From: an uncultured Burkholderiales bacterium
GTDB taxonomy: Bacteria > Pseudomonadota > Gammaproteobacteria > Burkholderiales > Burkholderiaceae_C
Assembly (NCBI GenBank): GCA_903953985.1
Contig: CAJBLW010000077.1
Location: 1-8,269 of the forward strand
Direction of reading: 5' to 3'
Length of the DNA: 8,269 nucleotides
Positions 1 through 5,365 of the stretch are shown piece after piece. Under the pieces are notes generated by a model that did not search any database, was not told the DNA's origin, and saw only the letters and a list, made by a program, of their open reading frames with translations. Each line of letters begins with the position of its first letter. Within the stretch, counting starts at the first letter, position 1. Made by a program: the position numbers and the translations under genes.

Positions 1-98
1 CCCTGCGCTTTCACAGCCAGATGGGCACCGCTTTGCTGGAGCGTCTGGCCGAGTTGGCTGGAGCGGCCTTGTCTGTGCTGCAAAAGCCGCAGGCCTGA
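1..98 (+). CDS. DUF484 family protein, C-terminal end (partial)
   Basis: The reading frame that starts at base 3 is open and encodes 31 residues ending in a TGA at 96-98. The visible part reads LRFHSQMGTALLERLAELAG, then a short Ala/Leu-rich end. This looks like the C-terminus of DUF484 (YigA-like) proteins, whose GAF-like domain ends in a helix of this kind. In many proteobacteria a DUF484 gene lies directly upstream of xerC, as yigA does in E. coli. The gene stops 3 bases before the xerC start, so the two are probably co-transcribed. The molecular function of the family is unknown. The call rests on a short tail plus its position, so confidence is moderate. Confidence 0.7.
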   Translation, partial: LRFHSQMGTALLERLAELAGAALSVLQKPQA

Positions 99-101
99 GT
101 C

Positions 102-1088
102 ATGTTGGACGCAGCGGCCACCGACCCGCTGGTCACCCGGTATCTGGACCATGTGCGCTTTGAAAAGCGCTTGGCCGAGCGCACCTGTACGCTTTACCAG
201 CTGGATTTGATCCGTTTGGCCGAGATGTCGGCCGTCTCTAAAGTGCCATTGCTGCGGGTGCAAAGCGCCCATGTACGCAGCTGGGTGGCTCAGATGCACA
301 GCAGCGGGCGAAGCGGGCGCGGCATTGCACTCATCTTGTCTGGTTGGCGCGGTTTCTACACTTGGCTGGGTCGCGAGGGCCTGATCGCACACAACCCCGT
401 GGCCGATGTGCGGGCACCGCGTGTGGCCAAACCCTTGCCCAAAGCGCTGGGCGTGGACGAAGCGGTGCAGTTGGCCGAGCATGAAGAAGGCAACGACGAC
501 CCCTGGCTGGAAGCCCGCGACGCGGCCATGGTCGAACTTCTTTACGGCTGCGGCCTTCGCATTGCCGAGCTGACCGGGCTGGATGTGGTGGCCAGTAAGG
601 AAGCGGCGCATGCCGGGCGCGGCTGGATCGACATTCCCAACGCCGAAGTTCAGGTGCAAGGCAAAGGCAAAAAGCGCCGCACTGTGCCTTTGGGGCGTGC
701 GGCCATCGAGGCGTTGACGCACTGGCTTGCCGTGCGTCCGCAATTAACGGGCATGCTAACGCAGCCTTTGCCAGGGGCGTTCACGGACGCGTCCAGTGTG
801 GCGCTGGCGCTTTTTCCCGGACAGCACGGCACGCGCCTGACACCACGCGGCGTGGCCCAGCGCCTCAAGCGCCGCAGCTTGCTGGCGGGTTTGGCCACCC
901 CGGTGCACCCGCACATGCTGCGCCACTCGTTTGCCAGCCATGTGCTGCAGTCCAGTGGCGACTTGCGTGCGGTGCAAGAGCTGTTGGGCCACGCCAACAT
1001 CAGCACCACCCAGGTCTACACTCGGCTGGACTATCAGCACTTGGCCAAAACCTACGACGCGGCCCATCCCCGTGCCAAGCGCAAATGA
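102..1088 (+). CDS. xerC: Tyrosine recombinase XerC
   Basis: This is a site-specific tyrosine recombinase. With XerD it resolves chromosome dimers at dif near the division septum. The 328-residue product has an N-terminal SAM-like core-binding domain (about residues 8-105) and a C-terminal catalytic domain (about 115-320). The catalytic set is complete: R153 (GCGLRIAEL), K188 in GKGKKRR, H271 and R274 in HMLRH, H297 in LLGHANIS, and the nucleophile Y306. The spacings R-H-Y at the end (23 and 9 residues) match E. coli XerC. It is about 30 residues longer than E. coli XerC; the extra length lies around residues 162-175 and 215-235. XerC rather than XerD is chosen because the gene follows a DUF484 gene. 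The ATG is 3 bases after the DUF484 stop with only a weak ribosome site, so coupling is likely. Confidence 0.95.
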   Translation: MLDAAATDPLVTRYLDHVRFEKRLAERTCTLYQLDLIRLAEMSAVSKVPLLRVQSAHVRSWVAQMHSSGRSGRGIALILSGWRGFYTWLGREGLIAHNPVADVRAPRVAKPLPKALGVDEAVQLAEHEEGNDDPWLEARDAAMVELLYGCGLRIAELTGLDVVASKEAAHAGRGWIDIPNAEVQVQGKGKKRRTVPLGRAAIEALTHWLAVRPQLTGMLTQPLPGAFTDASSVALALFPGQHGTRLTPRGVAQRLKRRSLLAGLATPVHPHMLRHSFASHVLQSSGDLRAVQELLGHANISTTQVYTRLDYQHLAKTYDAAHPRAKRK

Positions 1089-1194
1089 ACTCGGTGGCCC
1101 GCGCGCTCACTTGCCGTGAGGCCATGTCGCTGGGCTTGAATTCGTCGCTACACTCCCCAACTCTTGCTTTTTTGACCTGCAACGGAACCGCGCC
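1089..1194 (+). promoter_or_regulatory. xerC-cobW intergenic region with -10-like element
   Basis: This is a 106-bp gap. A -10-like TACACT lies at 1149-1154 inside GTCGCTACACTC (1144-1155), which differs by one base from a segment in the dksA leader (2373-2384). No good -35 hexamer is found 16-18 bases upstream, so promoter assignment is tentative. A small inverted repeat, CTCAC (1106-1110) and GTGAG (1116-1120), has no T-run after it and is not called a terminator. No AT-rich Zur-like dyad is seen. The cobW ribosome site is weak (ACGGA at 1182-1186, 8 bases before the ATG). Confidence 0.3.
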
Positions 1195-2286
1195 ATGTCC
1201 CTGATCCCCACCACCATCCTGACCGGCTTCTTGGGCTCGGGCAAAACCACACTGCTCAAACGCGTGCTGACCGAGGCCCATGGCCAAAAGATTGCTGTGA
1301 TTGAGAACGAGTTTGGTGAGGAAAACATCGACAGCGACATCCTGGTCTCGGACACCAACGAACAGATCATCCAGATGAGCAACGGCTGCATTTGCTGCAC
1401 CATCCGCGAAGACCTGCGCGTGACCTTGCAGCTGTTGGCCGCCAAGCGCCGCAAAGGCTTGCTCAGCTTTGACCGCATCGTCATCGAGACCACCGGCCTG
1501 GCCGATCCCGGCCCGGTGGCGCAGACGTTTTTCATGGACGACGAGATCGCCGAGACTTATTTGCTGGACTCCATCCTGACCTTGGTGGATGCCAAGCACG
1601 CGGCTCAGCAATTGAACGACCGCCAGGAAGCACGTCGCCAGGTCGGCTTTGCCGACCAGATTTTCATCAGCAAGGCCGACCTGGTTTCGCCGGAAGAACT
1701 TGACGCCTTGCAACACCGTCTGAAGCACATGAACCCACGTGCGCCGCAAAAGGTGGTGCATTTTGGTGATGTGGCCTTGTCTGAGGTGTTTGACCTCAAG
1801 GGCTTCAATTTGAATGCCAAGCTGGACATTGACCCGGACTTTCTGAAAGACGATGCCCATGACCATGTGCACGGTGAGGATTGCGATCACCCGTCGAACC
1901 AGCATGAACATGCCCACGACCACGAGCACGGCGAGCATTGCGACCACCCCTCACACGCTCATGAGCAAGGCCACCACCATCACCATGATGACGACGTAAA
2001 AAGCTTCGTTTTCCGGTCTGACAAAGCGTTTGATCCGGCCAAATTGGAAGATTTCTTGGGCGCCATTGTCAACATCTACGGCCCGCGCATGCTGCGCTAC
2101 AAAGGCGTGTTGAACATGCGAGGCACTGAGCGCAAAGTGATTTTTCAGGGCGTGCACCAGCTCATGGGCAGCGATTTGGGCCCGATGTGGGCCGACGGCG
2201 AGAAAAGAATGAGCAAAATGGTATTCATTGGTATCGATTTGCCCAAGGACATCTTGTTGCAAGGACTGGGGCAATGTTTGGTCTGA
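1195..2286 (+). CDS. COG0523/CobW-family GTPase, putative metal chaperone with His-rich loop
   Basis: This is a G3E-family P-loop GTPase of the CobW/COG0523 group. Such proteins use GTP hydrolysis to deliver metal (often zinc or cobalt) to client proteins in the cytoplasm. The 363-residue product shows Walker A GFLGSGKT (11-18), the conserved IENEFGE (36-42), the CxCC metal motif GCICC (64-68, Cys65, 67, 68), ETTGLADP (98-105) and a base-recognition SKAD (159-162, in place of the usual NKxD). The CobW C-terminal domain is about 269-355. Between the two domains, residues 222-264 hold 18 His and 2 Cys, made of two 19-residue repeats plus a run of five His. The next gene encodes a DksA with a degenerate zinc finger, which makes a role in zinc supply plausible. 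The metal and client are not fixed by sequence, so I give no subfamily name such as zigA or yjiA. Confidence 0.92.
   Translation: MSLIPTTILTGFLGSGKTTLLKRVLTEAHGQKIAVIENEFGEENIDSDILVSDTNEQIIQMSNGCICCTIREDLRVTLQLLAAKRRKGLLSFDRIVIETTGLADPGPVAQTFFMDDEIAETYLLDSILTLVDAKHAAQQLNDRQEARRQVGFADQIFISKADLVSPEELDALQHRLKHMNPRAPQKVVHFGDVALSEVFDLKGFNLNAKLDIDPDFLKDDAHDHVHGEDCDHPSNQHEHAHDHEHGEHCDHPSHAHEQGHHHHHDDDVKSFVFRSDKAFDPAKLEDFLGAIVNIYGPRMLRYKGVLNMRGTERKVIFQGVHQLMGSDLGPMWADGEKRMSKMVFIGIDLPKDILLQGLGQCLV
1858..1971 (+). repeat. 57-bp tandem duplication encoding His/Cys-rich metal-binding units
   Basis: Two in-frame 57-bp copies, 1858-1914 and 1915-1971, encode 19-residue units (residues 222-240 and 241-259 of the GTPase). 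Each unit has the pattern HDHxHGExCDHPS followed by a short His-containing end. The copies differ at many third positions but keep the His, Cys and Asp residues, which suggests an old duplication held by selection for metal ligands. A run of five His follows directly. Confidence 0.8.
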
Positions 2287-2533
2287 TGGGGCGCGCCATG
2301 GGAGGGTAGATTGCCGTGCTTTTGTGGCGATCAGGTCTTTAATCCGCACCAGGACAAATTTTGACGCATCTAGTCGCTACAATCGCCCGCCGATGGCAAC
2401 GCCTTTTGGCGAAGCTGGCGAACCCCAAAAGGTCTATAACAAGGGTTTGAAAAGCACATGAACAGGTTTCAGGTCGGCTGCGCAGGGACAGTCGGTCAGA
2501 ACTCTGCCCTTTGACACGGCTAGGAGACAAGAC
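2287..2533 (+). promoter_or_regulatory. dksA leader: -10-like element, hairpin, two mini-ORFs, ribosome site
   Basis: This is the 247-bp gap between the GTPase gene and dksA. A consensus-like -10, TACAAT, is at 2378-2383 and would place a start near 2390. A TTGACG at 2361-2366 is only 11 bases upstream, too close to be its -35, and no better -35 stands out. An exact 8-bp inverted repeat, CCTTTTGG (2402-2409) and CCAAAAGG (2425-2432), could form a hairpin with a 15-base loop. A 22-codon ORF (ATG 2393, TGA 2459-2461) covers the hairpin and overlaps an 18-codon ORF (ATG 2458, TGA 2512-2514) by ATGA. A strong ribosome site AGGAGA (2522-2527) precedes the dksA GTG. No terminator for the GTPase gene is seen, so read-through into dksA is possible. 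Confidence 0.45.
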
Positions 2534-3664
2534 GTGAAGACCTCGATAAAAGCAAAGCCCCTTGACAAATCTGCCGTGGCCAAAAAAGCCACTGGCCCAG
2601 TGGCCAAGGCCAAAGTATTGATGGCCAAAGCAGCAGTTAAAACAGCTGCAAAGGTCAAGACAACGCCAGCAAAGGCCAAGGTAGCGCCTGCAAAAGCCAA
2701 GGCAGCGCCTGCAAAAGCCAAGGCAGCACCTTTAAAAGCCAAGGCAGCGCCTGCAAAAACCAAAGTCTTGATTGCCAAAGCGGCAGACAAAACAACAGCA
2801 AAGGCCAAGCCAACGCCTGCAAAAGCCAAGTCAACCCCCAAACCGGCCGTGCCTGTCAAGGCAGCCATGGCCAAAACCGAAGCGGTCACATCTGCTGCAC
2901 CCAAGGCCACTGGAAAAGCCAGCCCTAACCGATCGTCTGATGCAACCCAGGCTGTTCTGACAGCCCAGACCCCTAAAACTAAAAATATGAGCATTACCAA
3001 AGTGGAAACTGTCACCCCCCCTGTCGAATCAAAACCTGCCAACACCCCACCTGCACCCGAGCAATTTGTTCGTGCCGCTCGGCCATCAGCCCGTTTGGCC
3101 CAAATTACCGTGCCCTCTTTGCCGCCAGCGGTGGCATCTACGGCGGCCAAGTCCAGTTTCTTGCCCAGCGCTGCGCCTGCGGTCGTCCCTGTTCCTTTTG
3201 CGCCGGTCAAGAAAGACCCCAAACTGGCCAACAACTGGAAGACGAAAAAAGTAGATGAACTGTCAGATGCCGAAATCCTCGCCATGTCAGACGATGAGTA
3301 CATGAACGACAAGCAGATGGCGTACTACCGACTCAAGCTCACCCGACTCAAGCAAGATATTTTGACCAGTGCAGGTCAAACCACCGAGCACTTGCGAGAA
3401 GACACGGTGGTGGTGCCCGACCCAGCTGACCGAGCCACCATTGAAGAAGAGCACGCCTTGGAGCTGAGAACGCGTGACCGCGAGCGCAAGCTGCTCAAGA
3501 AAATTGAGCAATCCATACAACGCATCGATGCGGGCGATTACGGTTTTTGCGACGAAACCGGTGAGGCCATCGGCGTCGGCCGCTTGTTGGCCCGCCCCAC
3601 GGCCACTTTGTCGCTGGAAGCTCAACAGAGGCGCGAACTCAAGCAAAAAATGTTCGGCGATTGA
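2534..3664 (+). CDS. dksA: DksA-family RNA polymerase-binding protein with long Lys/Ala/Pro tail and degenerate zinc finger
   Basis: DksA binds in the secondary channel of RNA polymerase and, with ppGpp, adjusts transcription initiation in the stringent response. The DksA core is at about residues 235-376 of 376, with the EYMN segment (255-258), a long coiled coil, and the tip motif DPADRA, whose D296, D299 and A301 match E. coli D71, D74 and A76. The C-terminal globular domain retains the fold-defining ARPTA segment, but the C4 zinc site reads Cys339, Thr342, Ser360, Ala363, so it should not hold zinc in the usual way. Zinc-independent paralogues such as Pseudomonas aeruginosa DksA2 are a known precedent. 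About 230 residues precede the core (E. coli DksA is 151 in total). Residues 1-110 contain 30 Lys, 2 acidic residues and no Arg; residues 111-230 are Pro/Ala-rich. GTG at 2534 is chosen for its strong AGGAGA site 6 bases upstream; no internal start has a comparable site. Terminated at 3687-3713. Confidence 0.9.
   Translation: MKTSIKAKPLDKSAVAKKATGPVAKAKVLMAKAAVKTAAKVKTTPAKAKVAPAKAKAAPAKAKAAPLKAKAAPAKTKVLIAKAADKTTAKAKPTPAKAKSTPKPAVPVKAAMAKTEAVTSAAPKATGKASPNRSSDATQAVLTAQTPKTKNMSITKVETVTPPVESKPANTPPAPEQFVRAARPSARLAQITVPSLPPAVASTAAKSSFLPSAAPAVVPVPFAPVKKDPKLANNWKTKKVDELSDAEILAMSDDEYMNDKQMAYYRLKLTRLKQDILTSAGQTTEHLREDTVVVPDPADRATIEEEHALELRTRDRERKLLKKIEQSIQRIDAGDYGFCDETGEAIGVGRLLARPTATLSLEAQQRRELKQKMFGD
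2648..2752 (+). repeat. 21-bp tandem repeat (5 units) in dksA, encoding AKAKAAP heptads
   Basis: Five consecutive 21-bp units encode seven-residue repeats of the form AKxKxxP (residues 39-73; variants AKVKTTP, AKAKVAP, AKAKAAP twice, LKAKAAP). The three central units are nearly identical in DNA, which suggests slippage or unequal recombination. Two more diverged units encode AKAKPTP and AKAKSTP at 2798-2839. The repeats resemble the tails of histone H1-like and AlgP-type bacterial proteins, which bind DNA or RNA without sequence specificity. The copy number probably varies between strains (inference). Confidence 0.8.
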
Positions 3665-3686
3665 GTTCGACGTGGCCTAGAGCAAC

Positions 3687-3713
3687 AAAAAACCCCTCTC
3701 CAGGGGTTTTTTT
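3687..3713 (+). terminator. Rho-independent terminator of dksA
   Basis: The stem CCCCT (3693-3697) pairs with AGGGG (3702-3706) around a CTCC loop and is followed by seven T (3707-3713). Six A (3687-3692) precede the stem and can pair with the T-run, so the element could also work on the opposite strand. It lies 22 bases after the dksA stop and separates dksA from the dcw cluster. Confidence 0.9.
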
Positions 3714-3929
3714 ATGGGTGCAAGGTCCAGCATGGGTGGGGTTTTGAATTTACTGTTTTTAAATTTTTTCGCTGTATTGTTACTTGAGGGATTACTTGCA
3801 ATGTGGCTTGTAAGTGTCTAATTATTAAAGAAAATACGCATTTCTGTAGATTTAAAATGCGTGCTAAGCCTTTGATTTCATTGAAAAAAATCGGTCCAGA
3901 CCCATGATCAGCGCCTTATTTCCTGATAC
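3714..3929 (+). promoter_or_regulatory. AT-rich dcw promoter region
   Basis: This segment is clearly richer in A and T than the genes around it. The best promoter candidate is TTGAAA (3881-3886) with CATGAT (3903-3908), 16 bases apart; an extended -10-like TGATACAGT at 3924-3932 would overlap the first operator box. An 8-bp inverted repeat ACGCATTT (3836-3843) and AAATGCGT (3855-3862) with an 11-base loop has no T-run and could be a protein-binding dyad. TTACTTG is repeated directly at 3780 and 3792. A 35-codon hydrophobic ORF (ATG 3714 or ATG 3732, stop 3819-3821) is present; the ATG at 3732 has an AAGG 6 bases upstream, but the composition alone could produce it, so it is not called a gene. 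Confidence 0.4.
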
Positions 3930-3975
3930 AGTGCAAAAAAGTGCAATTAAGTGGGAATTAGTGCCACTGATGTGC
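3930..3975 (+). promoter_or_regulatory. Probable MraZ operator: AGTGC/AGTGG boxes at 10-bp period
   Basis: Four boxes lie exactly 10 bases apart: AGTGC at 3930-3934, AGTGC at 3940-3944, AGTGG at 3950-3954 and AGTGC at 3960-3964, each separated by a 5-base, mostly A/T-rich spacer. A further GTGC at 3972-3975 is one base out of register. The array begins 72 bases before the mraZ start. E. coli MraZ is known to bind TGGGN direct repeats with 5-base spacers upstream of its own gene, and mollicute MraZ binds AAAGTG-type repeats. The same geometry with a GTGC/GTGG core points to an autoregulatory operator. The period places all boxes on one face of the helix. Confidence 0.8.
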
Positions 3976-4001
3976 TTTTTCCTCACCAAAGGGTCTTCGC
4001 C

Positions 4002-4430
4002 GTGTTTCAAGGGGCTTCATCGCTAAGTCTGGATGCCAAGGGGCGGCTGTCTGTGCCGACCCGGCACCGTGACGTCTTGAGCGCCACGGCACAAGGGCAG
4101 CTCACCATCACCAAGCATCCTCATGGTTGTTTGATGGTGTTCCCTCGCCCCGAGTGGGAGAAGTTCCGCGAACGCATTGCCCAGTTACCCATGTCCGCCC
4201 AGTGGTGGAAGCGGATCTTCTTGGGCAACGCCATGGACGTCGAGATGGATGGCACCGGGCGCGTGCTGATCTCGCCCGAATTGCGCCTAGCGGCCGGCAT
4301 CTCCAAAGACACCATGCTGCTGGGTATGGGCAACCATTTCGAACTCTGGGACAAAACCACTTACGACGCGCAAGAAGCGCAGGCCATGCAAGGCGAAATG
4401 CCTGACGTGTTCAAAGACTTTTCTTTTTGA
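4002..4430 (+). CDS. mraZ: Transcriptional regulator MraZ
   Basis: MraZ is a DNA-binding regulator of the AbrB/SpoVT-like swapped-hairpin fold that forms a ring-shaped oligomer and controls the dcw cluster, including itself. The 142-residue product begins MFQGASSLSLDAKGRLSVP and carries both family DxxxR motifs, D11-R15 and D83-R87 (MDGTGRVLI), one per half of the internal repeat. Its length is close to the roughly 150 residues of E. coli MraZ. The start is placed at the GTG at 4002 because family members begin MF-x-G and an AAAGGG ribosome site lies at 3988-3993, 8 bases upstream. A longer frame from the GTG at 3951 would add 17 unconserved residues and would start inside an operator box. 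rsmH begins 5 bases after the stop. Confidence 0.93.
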   Translation: MFQGASSLSLDAKGRLSVPTRHRDVLSATAQGQLTITKHPHGCLMVFPRPEWEKFRERIAQLPMSAQWWKRIFLGNAMDVEMDGTGRVLISPELRLAAGISKDTMLLGMGNHFELWDKTTYDAQEAQAMQGEMPDVFKDFSF

Positions 4431-4435
4431 ACGCC

Positions 4436-5365
4436 ATGACCGACAACGTTTTGACCCACACCACCGTACTCTTGAACGAAGCTGTGGACGAGTTGATCAA
4501 GGCCTCTGCTGGAGCCGATGGCGCGTATGTGGACGCCACTTTTGGCCGGGGTGGTCATTCACGTCTGATTCTTTCCCGTCTGTCGGCGCGCGGTCGATTG
4601 CTGGCTTTTGACAAGGACCTCGAAGCCATTGCAGAAGCCGGTCACATCGAAGATGCGCGCTTTTCGATCCGGCACGAGGGCTTTTCTCACCTTGCCGAAC
4701 TGCCCGAGGGCAGTGTCGATGGCGTGCTGATGGACCTGGGCATCAGCTCTCCCCAGATCGACAGCCCCGAGAGGGGTTTTTCTTTTCGTTTTGAGGCCCC
4801 GCTCGACATGCGCATGGACACCACGCGCGGTCAGAGTGTGGCCGAATGGCTGGCCACCGCAGAGGTGGAACAAATCACGGAGGTGGTACGTGACTATGGC
4901 GAAGAACGGTTTGCTTTTCAGATTGCAAAGGCGCTTGTGGCTCGCCGACAGGAACGGGGCCCAATTTCAAGCACCTCTGATCTGGCCCAACTCGTGGCTG
5001 ACACGGTCAAAACCCGCGAGCCGGGTCAGAACCCTGCAACGCGGACATTTCAGGCTTTTCGGATTTTCATCAATGCCGAACTTGAAGAGCTCGAACAGGC
5101 GCTAGAGGGCTGCTTGCGGGTGCTGGCGCCCGGTGGCCGTTTGGTGGTCATCAGTTTCCACTCGCTGGAAGACCGCATCGTCAAGCAGTTCATGGCCAGG
5201 CATTCCAAAGAGGTGGTGGATCGGCGCGTGCCCTTTGCCGAACCCGTCAAGATGCGGCTGAAGACCCATGGCCGTGTGCGCCCCAGCGAGACAGAGGTGC
5301 GTGGCAACCCGCGCTCGCGCAGCGCCATCATGCGCATGGCCGAGCGCACCGAGGTGCCCGCATGA
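4436..5365 (+). CDS. rsmH: 16S rRNA (cytosine(1402)-N(4))-methyltransferase RsmH (MraW)
   Basis: RsmH uses S-adenosylmethionine to methylate N4 of C1402 in the decoding centre of 16S rRNA in the 30S subunit. The 309-residue product has SAM motif I VDATFGRGGH (32-41), FDKD (58-61), the family signature MDLGISSPQID (99-109) followed by SPERGFSF, the FRIFINAELEELE helix (208-220) and ISFHSLEDR (239-247). Length matches E. coli RsmH (313). The ATG at 4436 is preferred; a TTG at 4427 would add three residues (Met-Asn-Ala) and overlap the mraZ stop. Neither has a clear ribosome site, so translation probably depends on coupling to mraZ, 5 bases upstream. The stop overlaps the ftsL start as ATGA. Confidence 0.95.
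   Translation: MTDNVLTHTTVLLNEAVDELIKASAGADGAYVDATFGRGGHSRLILSRLSARGRLLAFDKDLEAIAEAGHIEDARFSIRHEGFSHLAELPEGSVDGVLMDLGISSPQIDSPERGFSFRFEAPLDMRMDTTRGQSVAEWLATAEVEQITEVVRDYGEERFAFQIAKALVARRQERGPISSTSDLAQLVADTVKTREPGQNPATRTFQAFRIFINAELEELEQALEGCLRVLAPGGRLVVISFHSLEDRIVKQFMARHSKEVVDRRVPFAEPVKMRLKTHGRVRPSETEVRGNPRSRSAIMRMAERTEVPA
4763..4792 (+). other. Terminator-like hairpin inside rsmH
   Basis: Within the coding sequence, CCCC (4765-4768) and GGGG (4773-4776) flank a GAGA tetraloop of the stable GNRA class. Flanking A-U and G-U pairs can extend the stem to six pairs. A T-rich tract (five T, C, four T) follows from 4777. The segment encodes the conserved SPERGFSF motif, so the protein alone may explain it. 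Active translation would normally suppress termination here. Confidence 0.25.

Noticed and set aside
1106..1120. Inverted repeat CTCAC/GTGAG after xerC as a terminator
   Set aside because: The stem is only five pairs and no T-run follows, so there is no support for intrinsic termination.
1000..1947. 315-codon minus-strand frame opposite xerC and the GTPase gene
   Set aside because: It is antisense to two well-supported genes, has no family motifs and no ribosome site that I can see.
2361..2383. TTGACG and TACAAT as a paired sigma-70 promoter
   Set aside because: The spacer is 11 bases, far below the 16-18 needed; only the -10-like element is kept, at low confidence.
2511..2516. Perfect TTGACA hexamer just upstream of dksA
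   Set aside because: The -10 position 17 bases downstream falls on the dksA start codon and does not resemble TATAAT, so it is taken as chance.
1089..2533. Zur-binding site controlling the GTPase gene or dksA
   Set aside because: Both gaps were read for an AT-rich TGTTATA-type palindrome and none was found.
2434..3312. 292-codon minus-strand frame opposite dksA
   Set aside because: The Ala/Leu/Phe-rich translation is simply the complement of the Lys/Ala repeat codons and does not resemble a real membrane protein.
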